From contig JBNOAI010000001.1 in NCBI GenBank assembly GCA_050283925.1, forward strand, positions 620,001-684,000: a stretch of 64,000 nt of DNA. The letters run 5' to 3'. The notes under the pieces are model-generated. The model had not been told where the DNA came from. It did not search any database and was given only the letters and a program-made list of their open reading frames with translations. Numbering within the stretch: the stretch's first letter is position 1; every line of letters starts with the position of its first letter. Made by a program: the position numbers and the translations under genes. The stretch is from ZC4RG25 sp023428365. Lineage in GTDB: Bacteria; Pseudomonadota; Alphaproteobacteria; Rhizobiales; Hyphomicrobiaceae. Positions 52,142 to 60,882 of the stretch are shown here, piece after piece.

Positions 52142-52909
52142 TCAGACGACCGCCGTCAGGCCGCCATCGACGAACAGCACGTGACCCGTGACGAAGCTGG
52201 CAGCATCGGAAGCCAGATAAACGGCGGCGCCGACCAGTTCTTCCGTATCACCCCAGCGGCCAAGCGGCGTGCGGCCGGCGACCCAGGCCGAAAATTTCTC
52301 GTCGTCGATCAACGCCTTGTTGAGTGGCGTCGTGAAGTAGCCCGGACCGATGCCGTTGACGCGGATGCCGTGCTTGCCCCAGTCGGCGGCAAGGCCCTTG
52401 GTCAGCAGCTTCACACCACCTTTGGACGCGGTGTAGGGGACGATGGTCGGCCGTCCGAGCTCGCTCATCACCGAGCAGATGTTGATGATCGAACCGCGCT
52501 TGCGCGGGATCATGTGCCGGCCGACCGCTCGCGACATGAAGAACACGCCATCGAGGTTGGTGCGGATGATCTCGTGCCAGGTTTCGTCCGGCATCTCTTC
52601 CGTCGGCGCGCGACGTGTCATGCCGGCGTTGTTGATCAGAATGTCGATTGGGCCGATCTCGCGCTCGATGGCATCGACACCAGCCGCGCCGGTTTTGGAG
52701 TCGCTGACGTCGAAGGCGCGTGCGTGGACGGATAGGCCAGCGGCCTTCAATGCGTCCGTCGCGGCTTTGAGCTTGGCCTCGTCACGGCCATTGAGAACGA
52801 CTGTCGCGCCGGCCTCGGCGAGGCCCTTGGCAAGCGCATTGCCGATGCCCTGACTAGAACCTGTGACGAGCGCGATTTTGCCCTTGAGGCTGAATTTCTC
52901 GAGACCCAT
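52142..52909 (-). CDS. idnO: SDR dehydrogenase, gluconate 5-dehydrogenase (IdnO) type
   Basis: 255 residues. Motifs: VTGSSQGIGNALAKG near residue 18, NNAGMTRRAPTEEM near residue 91, CSVMSELGRPTIVPYTASKGGV with catalytic Ser, Tyr and Lys around residues 142-160, and FVTGHVLFVDGGL at the end. The block order fits gluconate 5-dehydrogenase, which interconverts 5-ketogluconate and gluconate. The divergent partner is L-idonate dehydrogenase, supporting the name. ATG at 52909 is the normal start. Confidence 0.82.
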   Translation of the reverse strand: MGLEKFSLKGKIALVTGSSQGIGNALAKGLAEAGATVVLNGRDEAKLKAATDALKAAGLSVHARAFDVSDSKTGAAGVDAIEREIGPIDILINNAGMTRRAPTEEMPDETWHEIIRTNLDGVFFMSRAVGRHMIPRKRGSIINICSVMSELGRPTIVPYTASKGGVKLLTKGLAADWGKHGIRVNGIGPGYFTTPLNKALIDDEKFSAWVAGRTPLGRWGDTEELVGAAVYLASDAASFVTGHVLFVDGGLTAVV

Positions 52910-52929
52910 GAAGCGTTTCCTTATGTAGG

Positions 52930-52943
52930 TGAGAGCGCTATCA
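52930..52943. promoter_or_regulatory. LacI-type operator between idnO and idnD
   Basis: TGAGAGCGCTATCA matches its own reverse complement at 12 of 14 positions with a GCGC centre, the form of LacI/GalR-family operators. It sits between the divergent start codons at 52909 and 52995, so one repressor could control both genes. No LacI-type regulator gene is in the window. Confidence 0.6.
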
Positions 52944-52994
52944 TTGGCTGAAGCGGGCGCGAGTTGCAATCGTCCGTAGCAGGGAGAGAACCAT

Positions 52995-54029
52995 ATGAGG
53001 GCGGTCGTCATTCACGCGCCGAAGGACTTGCGCGTCGAGCCGTTCGATGTGCCGGCGCTCGGGGAGCGTGAGGTCCGTGTCAGGATCGAGGCTGGCGGCA
53101 TCTGCGGTTCAGACCTGCACTATTACCACCATGGTGGCTTCGGCACTGTTCGGGTGAAGGAGCCGATGGTGCTCGGGCATGAGGTGGCAGGCATCATCGA
53201 TGCGATCGGTGATGAGGTGACGGCGGTTCAGCCTGGAGACCGCGTGGCTGTCAGCCCAAGCCGCCCGTGCGGTCGCTGTCGGTATTGCGCCGAAGGCCGC
53301 CAGAACCATTGCCTCGATATGCGCTTTTACGGCAGTGCGATGCGCTTTCCGCACGTGCAGGGCGCATTCCGGCAGGCATTGGTCGCGGATGAAAGCCAGT
53401 GTCATAAGGTCAGCGACGGCGTGTCGGCAGGCGAAGCGGCCATGGCCGAACCCCTCGCCGTTTGCCTTCACGCAGCCCGTCGTGCGGGACCGTTGCTGGG
53501 CAAGCGGGTTCTGGTGACAGGTTCAGGCCCGATCGGGGCGTTGAGCATCATAGCTGCGCGACGAGCGGGCGCCGCCGAGATCGTTGCGACGGATATTGCC
53601 TCCGGGCCGCTGGGGATTGCCCAGACCGTTGGCGCTGACCGAGCCGTGAACGTGGCAGATGAGCCGGATGCGTTGACCGCCTATTCCCGGGACAAGGGTA
53701 CGTTCGACATTATGTTCGAGGCGTCCGGTACGGAAAAGGCGCTTGTCGGCGCCTTGGATGCCCTGCGTCCGGGCGGCGTGGTGGTTCAGGTCGGGCTCGG
53801 CGGCTCGGTCACGTTACCCATCAATACGTTGGTGGCGAAGGAACTCGAACTGCGGGGCACGTTCCGGTTCCATGAGGAGTTTGGCCTTGCGGTCGAACTG
53901 ATCTCAAAGCGGCTGGTTGATGTGAAGCCGCTGTTGAGCGCGACATTGCCCTTCGAGCGGGCGGTCGAGGCTTTTGAGCTGGCCAGCGACCGGAATCGCG
54001 CAATGAAGGTACAACTCGCGTTTTCGTAG
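52995..54029 (+). CDS. idnD: L-idonate 5-dehydrogenase, zinc MDR family
   Basis: 344 residues. Zinc-site Cys and His in GGICGSDLHYYHHGGFG near residue 36 and GHEVAGIIDAIGDEV near residue 62; structural zinc cysteines in CGRCRYCAEGRQNHC near residue 95; Rossmann motif VTGSGPIGALSIIAARRAGA near residue 170. This order and the YYHHGG motif match L-idonate 5-dehydrogenase. It oxidises L-idonate to 5-ketogluconate, then acted on by the divergent SDR. Confidence 0.88.
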   Translation: MRAVVIHAPKDLRVEPFDVPALGEREVRVRIEAGGICGSDLHYYHHGGFGTVRVKEPMVLGHEVAGIIDAIGDEVTAVQPGDRVAVSPSRPCGRCRYCAEGRQNHCLDMRFYGSAMRFPHVQGAFRQALVADESQCHKVSDGVSAGEAAMAEPLAVCLHAARRAGPLLGKRVLVTGSGPIGALSIIAARRAGAAEIVATDIASGPLGIAQTVGADRAVNVADEPDALTAYSRDKGTFDIMFEASGTEKALVGALDALRPGGVVVQVGLGGSVTLPINTLVAKELELRGTFRFHEEFGLAVELISKRLVDVKPLLSATLPFERAVEAFELASDRNRAMKVQLAFS

Positions 54030-54113
54030 GACATACAGTCGAGGTGACAGACGTGGCCGTGTTCGCCACGCCAAACCGCGCAAGGCCTTGCAATTGGCAT
54101 CCAGCGGAGCGAT

Positions 54114-54374
54114 GTGTCGCTTATAGAAATGCAGTTGATGATGACGATGGACGTGCAACCCGCAAGTCAGACCAGTTTGCGCATCTCCCTCAATGGGCAA
54201 CCGCGGACCACCGACGCGGCTACCCTGGCGGATCTGCTCGCGGAAATGGGTTTTGCAGACGCGAAAGTCGCCACCGCGGTCAACGGCGAGTTCGTTCCTG
54301 AGCGCGGGCGCGGTGCGCGTCGACTCTCGGATGGCGATCAGATCGAGGTCGTGTCGCCGCGCCAAGGCGGTTGA
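54114..54374 (+). CDS. thiS: Sulfur carrier protein ThiS
   Basis: 86 residues with the ubiquitin-like ThiS fold: LRISLNGQPRTTDAATLADLL, then VATAVNGEFVPE and GDQIEVVSPRQGG, ending in the Gly-Gly that is adenylated and thiocarboxylated. It gives sulfur to the thiazole of thiamine. GTG at 54114 follows GGAG by six bases; shorter starts at 54141 and 54147 also give a functional-size protein. First of thiS-thiG-thiE. No TPP riboswitch is apparent upstream. Confidence 0.9.
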   Translation: MSLIEMQLMMTMDVQPASQTSLRISLNGQPRTTDAATLADLLAEMGFADAKVATAVNGEFVPERGRGARRLSDGDQIEVVSPRQGG

Positions 54375-54380
54375 GGATCA

Positions 54381-55205
54381 ATGAACGCTCTTGATACCGA
54401 AATTCAGGGCGCGAGCCCGCTGACCCTCTACGGGGCGACGGTTTCTTCCCGGCTGCTGCTCGGGACGGCACAGTATGCTTCGCCGCAGGTGCTTGCAAAC
54501 GCGGTGAAGGCGTCGCGATCCGAAATCGTAACGGTGTCGGTGCGCCGCGAGTCAGCGGGTGGGACCAACGGCCAACGGTTCTGGGATCTGATCCGCGGTC
54601 TGGGCGTCCGCGTGTTGCCGAATACCGCCGGGTGCCGTTCCGCGAAGGAAGCGATTACGACCGCGCAGATGGCGCGCGAGCTGTTCGACACGGATTGGGT
54701 CAAGCTCGAGGTGATCGCCAATGACGATACCTTGCAGCCCGACCTGTTCGGCCTGGTCGAGGCTGCGACGGCCCTCGTGAATGATGGGTTTCGCGTGTTT
54801 CCTTACACGACCGAGGATCTCGGTGCCGCCGAGCGATTGATGTCGGCCGGTTGTGAAGTGTTGATGCCATGGGGCGCGCCGATCGGGACGGGCCGTGGCC
54901 TTAATAACCGCTACGCGTTGCGCACCATGCGCAGCTATTTTCCCGGGGTTCCGCTGATTATCGACGCCGGTATTGGCGCACCGTCGCACGCCGCTGAAGC
55001 GATGGAAATGGGCTATGACGCGGTGTTGCTGAACACGGCGGTCGCGAAGGCTGGCGACCCGGTCCGCATGGCGCGCGCCTTCGCCAATTCCATCGATGCC
55101 GGGCGCGCCGCGTTTGAAGCTGGTCTGATGGAAATGCGCGACATGGCCGAGCCGTCGACGCCGGTGGCGGGAACGCCGTTCTTTGATCTGGAACGCAAGT
55201 CATGA
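54381..55205 (+). CDS. thiG: Thiazole synthase ThiG
   Basis: 274 residues, TIM barrel. LTLYGATVSSRLLLGTAQYASPQ begins the barrel, the Schiff-base lysine is in DWVKLEVIANDDTLQPD near residue 110, and LMPWGAPIGTGRGLNN near residue 175 and GYDAVLLNTAVAKAGDP near residue 230 bind phosphate. It makes the thiazole phosphate from 1-deoxyxylulose phosphate, the ThiS sulfur and iminoglycine. Starts six bases after thiS. Confidence 0.97.
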   Translation: MNALDTEIQGASPLTLYGATVSSRLLLGTAQYASPQVLANAVKASRSEIVTVSVRRESAGGTNGQRFWDLIRGLGVRVLPNTAGCRSAKEAITTAQMARELFDTDWVKLEVIANDDTLQPDLFGLVEAATALVNDGFRVFPYTTEDLGAAERLMSAGCEVLMPWGAPIGTGRGLNNRYALRTMRSYFPGVPLIIDAGIGAPSHAAEAMEMGYDAVLLNTAVAKAGDPVRMARAFANSIDAGRAAFEAGLMEMRDMAEPSTPVAGTPFFDLERKS

Positions 55206-55819
55206 GCCGAGCGCCTGGGATTGATGTCTTCTATCCGATCGTGCCGGATCTTGCATGGATGGAACGGATCGTTCCGGCCGGCGTGCGCATGGTGCAGCTT
55301 CGCCTCAAGGATGCGTCAACTGACGAGGTGAAGCGACAGATCGCGGGTAGTCTCGACGTATGCCGCCGCCATGGGTGCCAGCTGATCGTTAACGATTACT
55401 GGCGCGAGGCCATCGATCTCGGTGCCGATTATATCCATCTCGGTCAGGAGGACTTGGCCGAAGCGGATATGCCGTCGATCAAGGCGCGCGGCATTCGCGT
55501 CGGTATTTCCACGCACAGCCACGAGGAACTGGATATCGCGCTGGCCGCCAAGCCGGACTATGTGGCGCTTGGACCGATATGGGAAACCAAGTTGAAAGCG
55601 ATGAAATGGTCGCCGCAGGGCCTGGAGCGGGTCCGCGATTGGAAGTCTCGGATAGGCGATCTGCCGCTCGTCGCGATCGGCGGAATAACGCCGGAACGCG
55701 CGCCGGATGTGATTGCGGCAGGTGCCGATTCTGCGGCTGTGATCACCGATTTCTTCACCCATCCCGATCCGGTTGCGCGTGTTCGTGTTTGGCTTGAATG
55801 GGCCGCACGAGTTCGTTAA
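55202..55819 (+). CDS. thiE: Thiamine phosphate synthase ThiE
   Basis: 205 residues, TIM barrel. VQLRLKDASTDEVKRQI near residue 32 and LIVNDYWREAIDLGADYIHLGQEDL near residue 63 are the signatures, followed by KPDYVALGPIWETKLK and VAIGGITPERAPDVIAAGAD. It couples thiazole phosphate to the pyrimidine diphosphate. The start overlaps the thiG stop by four bases. Confidence 0.96.
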   Translation: MSRAPGIDVFYPIVPDLAWMERIVPAGVRMVQLRLKDASTDEVKRQIAGSLDVCRRHGCQLIVNDYWREAIDLGADYIHLGQEDLAEADMPSIKARGIRVGISTHSHEELDIALAAKPDYVALGPIWETKLKAMKWSPQGLERVRDWKSRIGDLPLVAIGGITPERAPDVIAAGADSAAVITDFFTHPDPVARVRVWLEWAARVR

Positions 55820-55963
55820 AAACCCAGCAACTTCAATTTTTTACATAATTTTGTGAAACATCAGCCGTCGGTGTGAAAGCCTGCTAAAATTCGCCCGGAT
55901 TTTGCTCCGGAAGACCGGAGGGGCACTGGAAAGGTGCTTGGCGCCTGCCCAGATGAAGGTTTC

Positions 55964-56938
55964 ATGGCCTACCGGTTCAAAACAGACGAGCCTTTAGCGA
56001 AAGGTTTCCGGCGGATAGCTTCACAGCAGATCGGGGCTGCGGAGAAGCGTTTGGCCTCTCCTGTCTGCGATCCAGTCCAGATCCACGAAGCGCGCAAGAA
56101 TCTGAAACGGACACGCGCCCTTCTTCGCTTGGTGCGTCCAGTCTTGGGCGAAGTGGTTTTCAAGCGCGAGAACGCACGGATGCGCGACGTTGGGCGCATG
56201 CTGTCGGCGCGGCGCGATATCCACGTCATAGATCAGACGCTGCTCAAGATCGAGGCGAGCCACGGTTCGGTGCCCACTACCGTGATTGCAAAGCTTCGCG
56301 AGGCGATCGCTGCGACGCGCGAAGGTCTCGACAATAAAGCAGCGGATCGAGGACACGAGCAGGCTGCTGCCATGCTCCGCCAGTCGCTCACGGCCTTGCG
56401 TCGAACCAAGTTGGACGGGGAAGGCTTCGAACTGATCCGGCCTGGACTGAAACGCAGCTATGCCTCCTGTCGTAGCGCGTTCAAGGAGGCTTATGCGCAT
56501 CCGTGCGAGGAGAGTTCGCATGAATGGCGCAAGACCATTCAACATCATTGGCGGCAAATGCTCCTGCTGTCGAAAGCGTGGCCGGAGGCTGTGCTGCCGC
56601 GCGCACGCGCTGCCCGTCAAATTTCCGAGCTACTCGGTGAGGATCACGATATCGCGTTGTTGCTGGCCTATTTTGCTGCTCACCCCGATTTGCCGGTCAG
56701 TGCGCGAGGACGGCAGCAAATCGAAGCTTACTGTACGACGCGGCAGGCCGAGATAAGGGCTCAATGTCAGCCGCTCGGGGCTCGTCTGCTGGCCGAAAGC
56801 GCCAAGGACCACTGTCACAGGATTGGGACGTACTGGGAAGCGGCAGGCAAAATAGCGGCGCTGACCGGCGAACCGGACGAAGAGACCAAGAACCGGCACG
56901 CCGACGTGCCCGTGCAGACGGCTGACAAGGTCGTCTGA
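55964..56938 (+). CDS. CHAD-domain protein
   Basis: 324 residues, mainly helical with a basic surface. The CHAD domain is marked by IHEARKNLKRTRALLRLVRP near residue 43 and EWRKTIQHHWRQMLLL near residue 187; conserved His and Arg residues bind polyphosphate in known members. Polyphosphate kinase is not nearby, so the link is from family only. ATG at 55964 is preferred; the frame starts at 55934. The AT-rich region before it may hold the promoter. Confidence 0.8.
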   Translation: MAYRFKTDEPLAKGFRRIASQQIGAAEKRLASPVCDPVQIHEARKNLKRTRALLRLVRPVLGEVVFKRENARMRDVGRMLSARRDIHVIDQTLLKIEASHGSVPTTVIAKLREAIAATREGLDNKAADRGHEQAAAMLRQSLTALRRTKLDGEGFELIRPGLKRSYASCRSAFKEAYAHPCEESSHEWRKTIQHHWRQMLLLSKAWPEAVLPRARAARQISELLGEDHDIALLLAYFAAHPDLPVSARGRQQIEAYCTTRQAEIRAQCQPLGARLLAESAKDHCHRIGTYWEAAGKIAALTGEPDEETKNRHADVPVQTADKVV

Positions 56939-57042
56939 CCTTCACCTGCGGCACGACGCAGGGTGGCGTTTCCTAACGTTTTGCCGGAAACACATCTCCA
57001 GACAATGCGGGCAATCGAACCCCCCCGGGAGGTGCTGTCGCG

Positions 57043-58101
57043 ATGAACGAAATTCCGAAAGCCGCCCCAAGCAAGGCGCCGAACCAACGGCCTGCGAGCC
57101 ATTCAGAAGCGCGCTCGGGACGTATCGGAGTTCTGCTTCTCAATCTGGGCACGCCCGACGCGACCGACTATTGGTCGATGCGCCGCTATTTGAAGGAATT
57201 CCTGTCGGATCGCAGAGTTATCGAAACGTCGCGCCTGATCTGGTGGCCGATCCTCAATTTGATCATTCTCACCAAACGCCCGGCTCCGAAGGGAAAGGAC
57301 TACGATGCGATCTGGAACAAGGACCGCAACGAAGGCCCGCTGAAGACCATTACCCGCAGTCAGGCTGAACAACTCGCGGCTGCGTTATCGTCAGACCCTC
57401 GGATCGTCGTCGATTGGGCAATGCGCTATGCCAGCCCGACGACCGAAAGCCGGATCAAGGCGCTGCAGGAGCAAGGATGCGACCGCATTCTCCTGGTGCC
57501 GCTCTATCCGCAATATGCCGCTCCCACGTCGGCCACCGCCTGTGATCAGGCATTCCGTGCGCTGATGGAGATGCGCTGGCAGCCTTACGTGCGTGTGGCG
57601 CCTGCCTGGTACGACGACCCTGTTTATATCGACGCGCTCGCAGCATCGATTGATGCCGGATTGGGAAAGCTTTCCTTCAAGCCGGAAGCCTTTATCGCGA
57701 CCTTCCATGGGATGCCGGAAAGCTACGCGCGGCAGGGCGATCCCTATCCCGATCAGTGCAAGGAGACGTCACGGCTTCTGCGCGAAAAGCTCGGCTGGCC
57801 GGAAGCGCAATGGCACACGACGTTTCAATCCCGGTTCGGCAACGATGTCTGGCTGCAGCCATACACGGATGAGACCATCAAGCGATTAGCGAAATCCGGC
57901 ATCAAGAGAATGGCCATCGTCGCTCCGGGCTTCAGCGCTGATTGCCTTGAAACCTTGGAGGAACTCGACGTCGAGAATCGCGGCTACTTCATGGAAAATG
58001 GCGGCGAGAACTATGCGTATATTCCCGCGCTCAATGACAGCCCCGAAGGATTGCGGGTCATCGAGCACGTCGTCCGGCGCGAGTTGATGGGCTGGCTTTA
58101 G
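57043..58101 (+). CDS. hemH: Ferrochelatase HemH
   Basis: 352 residues. It inserts iron into protoporphyrin IX. IGVLLLNLGTPDATDYWSMRRYLKEFL is read as the conserved N-terminal block, LVPLYPQYAAPTSATACDQAF near residue 152, TFHGMPESYARQGDPYPDQC with catalytic His near residue 224, and VAPGFSADCLETLEEL near residue 301. No C-terminal iron-sulfur tail. GGGAGGTG precedes the ATG. Confidence 0.96.
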   Translation: MNEIPKAAPSKAPNQRPASHSEARSGRIGVLLLNLGTPDATDYWSMRRYLKEFLSDRRVIETSRLIWWPILNLIILTKRPAPKGKDYDAIWNKDRNEGPLKTITRSQAEQLAAALSSDPRIVVDWAMRYASPTTESRIKALQEQGCDRILLVPLYPQYAAPTSATACDQAFRALMEMRWQPYVRVAPAWYDDPVYIDALAASIDAGLGKLSFKPEAFIATFHGMPESYARQGDPYPDQCKETSRLLREKLGWPEAQWHTTFQSRFGNDVWLQPYTDETIKRLAKSGIKRMAIVAPGFSADCLETLEELDVENRGYFMENGGENYAYIPALNDSPEGLRVIEHVVRRELMGWL

Positions 58102-58132
58102 CGTCCCAGATTTTATCTTTCGTTAATCATTC

Positions 58133-58164
58133 TTTTACGGAAACTTCGGCTCCACGCCGTAAAA
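58133..58164. other. Inverted repeat after hemH
   Basis: TTTTACGG (58133-58140) and CCGTAAAA (58157-58164) are exact complements with 16 bases between. No T-run follows, so its role as terminator or operator of the downstream SPFH gene is not clear. Confidence 0.35.
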
Positions 58165-58234
58165 CGGGCGCGAAAATTGGCTTATAGTCACCCTACGGAT
58201 TTTGACGGGTGGTGGCTCGACGGAGGGTAAGATC

Positions 58235-59230
58235 GTGGGCGGGTTGGAGATTTTCGGTATTCTCGTGATCATATTTGCCTTCGCGGCATTATGGTCCACG
58301 GTCAAAGTCGTTCCGCAGGGAATGAACTATACAGTTGAGAATTTTGGCCGTTACACGCGGACCTTGACCCCTGGTCTGCATATCCTGATCCCCGTCATGG
58401 AGCGCATCGGTGCGAAAATGAACATGAAGGAGCAGGTGATCGAGATTCCCAGTCAGGATGTCATCACCCGTGACAACGCCATGGTTCGGGTCGATGGCGT
58501 GACGTTCTATCAGGTGCTGAACGCCGCCAGCGCGGCCTACGAGGTCGATCAGCTCGAAGAATCGATCATCAATCTGACGATGACCAACATCCGCACGGTC
58601 ATGGGCTCCATGGATCTCGATGAGCTGCTGTCCAATCGTGACCAGATCAACGCCAAGCTTCTGCATGTCGTCGATCATGCGACCGAGTCGTGGGGCGTCA
58701 AAGTCACCCGCATTGAGATTAAGGATATTGCGCCGCCGAGCGATCTCGTCGACAGCATGGCGCGGCAGATGAAAGCGGAGCGCGAGAAGCGCGCGCAGAT
58801 CCTGGAGGCCGAGGGTCTCAGGGCTGCGGCTATTCTGAAGGCTGAAGGTGAGAAGCAGGCCGTTGTGCTGGCTGCAGAAGGACGCCGCGAAGCTGCATTC
58901 CGCGACTCCGAGGCCCGTGAACGCGAAGCCCAGGCCGAAGCCGAGGCAACCCGCATGGTCAGCAATGCGATTGCGGATGGCAACGTCCAGGCGATCAACT
59001 ATTTCGTCGCCAATAACTATGTGAAGGCGCTGGAATCTCTAGCGAAGGCGCCGAACCAGAAGGTCATCATGATGCCGCTGGAGGCATCGGCAGTCATCGG
59101 GTCGCTGGCAGGTCTGGCGCAGATTACCGGGGAGGCTTTCAACGGTGGTGGTAGCGGCGGATCATCGCCGTCACCGAAGCAGCCGCCGCCCCGGTCGGGC
59201 TCGCCGCGCGTCACGGTTCCGCAGCTCTAG
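58235..59230 (+). CDS. SPFH/Band 7 (QmcA-type) membrane protein
   Basis: 331 residues from a GTG at 58235, which is seven bases after GGAGGG. One N-terminal membrane helix (IFGILVIIFAFAALW), the SPFH domain (VPQGMNYTVENFGRYTRTLTPGLHILIPV region), then a helical coiled region rich in Ala and Glu (residues about 185-250). A Gly/Ser/Pro tail ends it. Partner of the NfeD protein 12 bases downstream; such pairs build membrane microdomains. Confidence 0.88.
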   Translation: MGGLEIFGILVIIFAFAALWSTVKVVPQGMNYTVENFGRYTRTLTPGLHILIPVMERIGAKMNMKEQVIEIPSQDVITRDNAMVRVDGVTFYQVLNAASAAYEVDQLEESIINLTMTNIRTVMGSMDLDELLSNRDQINAKLLHVVDHATESWGVKVTRIEIKDIAPPSDLVDSMARQMKAEREKRAQILEAEGLRAAAILKAEGEKQAVVLAAEGRREAAFRDSEAREREAQAEAEATRMVSNAIADGNVQAINYFVANNYVKALESLAKAPNQKVIMMPLEASAVIGSLAGLAQITGEAFNGGGSGGSSPSPKQPPPRSGSPRVTVPQL

Positions 59231-59242
59231 GCCAGCGTCTCC

Positions 59243-59701
59243 ATGCAACCGATCATCGATTTCATCTGGGGTCTTGGAACCTGGAACTGGTTCTTCCTCG
59301 GCATCATTCTGTTCGTCCTCGAAACAATGATGCCGGGTGTCTACCTGCTGTGGTTCGGTCTGGCTGCGTTCATTGTCGGGCTGATCGCACTCGGCATTGA
59401 TTTCAGCTGGCAGTGGCAGGTGATTGTCTTCGGCGTGGTCTCCATGCTGACAGTCCTTGCGGTCCGGCGTTTTGCGCGGTCCGACGTTGCGACCAGCGAT
59501 CAGCCCGATCTGAATGTGCGTGCCCAGCAATACGTCGGGCGGATTGTCACCGTCGAAGCCGCGATTGCGGGTGGTCGCGGCCGCGTGCGCGTCGGTGACA
59601 GCGTGTGGTCGGCTGAGGGGCCGGATATGCCCGCTGGTGTGCAGGCTCGGGTGACGGCGGTGCACGGAACGATACTGAAGATCGAGCCCGTCGCTCACTA
59701 G
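59243..59701 (+). CDS. NfeD-family membrane protein
   Basis: 152 residues with three to four membrane segments (WNWFFLGIILFVLETMMPG, LLWFGLAAFIVGLIALG, IVFGVVSMLTVLAV) and a soluble C-terminal OB-fold (IVTVEAAIAGGRGRVRVGDSVW). NfeD proteins accompany SPFH partners, here the gene just upstream. Type is the short NfeD without a protease. Confidence 0.88.
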   Translation: MQPIIDFIWGLGTWNWFFLGIILFVLETMMPGVYLLWFGLAAFIVGLIALGIDFSWQWQVIVFGVVSMLTVLAVRRFARSDVATSDQPDLNVRAQQYVGRIVTVEAAIAGGRGRVRVGDSVWSAEGPDMPAGVQARVTAVHGTILKIEPVAH

Positions 59702-59720
59702 AGAACGGGGATGGCACAAA

Positions 59721-59747
59721 ACGTGGCGCGCCTCTGGGGCGCCACGT
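59721..59747. other. Stem-loop after nfeD
   Basis: ACGTGGCGC (59721-59729) and GCGCCACGT (59739-59747) form a nine-base stem with a nine-base loop. No T-run follows, so it could end the transcript only inefficiently or with Rho. Confidence 0.4.
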
Positions 59748-59815
59748 CGCGATCGTGGTCGGGACAGGACGTGCGATAGTCTGGATCGTACCGAACCCAG
59801 GGACCACGAATTTCA

Positions 59816-60676
59816 ATGCCGCGCATTCTCGTCTTCAACGGAACACCGCTGGCTGGTGAGAACAATCTCGTTCAGGCGGGGTGCCGGCCTTATGACACCC
59901 TCATTCGTGACTCGCTCAACCAGCATCTGCCAAATGGGCCGACGCTCGACTACTTCACGCTGCGTGTCGCCGACGGAGAGCAGTTTCCGCAGGGCATGAG
60001 CGTTCGCGATTTCGACGGCGTGTGGATCTCGGGCTCGCCGCTCAACGCCTACAAGTTTGACCAGCCTTCGGTGCGTGAGCAGATCGAACTGGTTCGCGAG
60101 ATTTGGGATGCCGGCATTCCTGCATTTGGCTCGTGCTGGGGATTGCAGGTGATGACCGTGGCGCTTGGCGGTGCAGTGCATCTCAATCCGAACGGCCGCG
60201 AGATCGGCGTCGCGCGTCGGATATTTCCCACCGACGCGGGGCGCGATCACGCCATGTTCAAGGACAAGGTTCCGGCCTTCGACGCGCTGTGCACGCACGA
60301 GGATGAGGTCGCAACTCTTCCCGCTTGTGCCACGGTGCTGGCATCCAACGTCGTCAGTCGCGTGCAGGCGGCCGTCATGAGCGAGGGCGAGCGCTGCTTC
60401 TGGGGTGTGCAGTATCACCCGGAATTCGAATTCTCGACCGTTGCGGCCATCATCGGAACACGCGCGACGCGGCACTTGCGAGAAGGTTTGGCCCGAACAG
60501 AAGACGATGTTGCAGCCGTCGTTGCTGACTATCACGCCTTGAGTGCGGATCCAGCGCGTAAGGATCTGGCCTGGAAGTACGGAGTGGGGCCTGACGTTCT
60601 CGATCCTGTCCAGCGCACGATGGAGTTCCGCAACTGGCTCGTCACGCAGGTGCTGCCGTTCGCGGCGAAACGTTAG
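59816..60676 (+). CDS. Class I glutamine amidotransferase-like protein
   Basis: 286 residues. Catalytic Cys is in AFGSCWGLQVM near residue 106, His and Glu in GVQYHPEFEFS near residue 200. WISGSPLNAYKF provides the first loop. The C-terminal extension of about 75 residues is long. The family holds GuaA-like and gamma-glutamyl transferase types; the acceptor is unknown. It is followed by a repeat element. Confidence 0.82.
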   Translation: MPRILVFNGTPLAGENNLVQAGCRPYDTLIRDSLNQHLPNGPTLDYFTLRVADGEQFPQGMSVRDFDGVWISGSPLNAYKFDQPSVREQIELVREIWDAGIPAFGSCWGLQVMTVALGGAVHLNPNGREIGVARRIFPTDAGRDHAMFKDKVPAFDALCTHEDEVATLPACATVLASNVVSRVQAAVMSEGERCFWGVQYHPEFEFSTVAAIIGTRATRHLREGLARTEDDVAAVVADYHALSADPARKDLAWKYGVGPDVLDPVQRTMEFRNWLVTQVLPFAAKR

Positions 60677-60707
60677 AGGCTCATTGCTGGTGAAGAATGG
60701 GTAGACC

Positions 60708-60813
60708 CTGGGTCCCGGCTCTCCGCGCTTTGCGCTCCGGCCGGGATGACAATGCATAACGTTGTCATCCCGGAAAGGCGGAGGCGCAAGCCGGAGCCTT
60801 ATCCGGGACCCAG
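60708..60813. repeat. 106-bp palindromic repeat element
   Basis: Outer arms CTGGGTCCCGG (60708-60718) and CCGGGACCCAG (60803-60813) enclose inner arms CCGGGATGACAA (60741-60752) and TTGTCATCCCGG (60762-60773). The GTCCCGG-CGCTTTGCGCTCCGG style is like small intergenic repeats that occur in many copies in rhizobia-like genomes. It lies between the amidotransferase and the convergent aldo/keto reductase. Other copies are not in this window. Confidence 0.75.
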
Positions 60814-60882
60814 AGCCACGCGCACCTCGATCGTGAAACGGATCGCCCGAGACGATTGGATGCCCAAACCCGCGGTTGTTCG

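Noticed and set aside
54030..54113. TPP riboswitch before thiS
   Set aside because: The 84 bases lack the conserved CUGAGA and related core elements and are too short for a full TPP aptamer.
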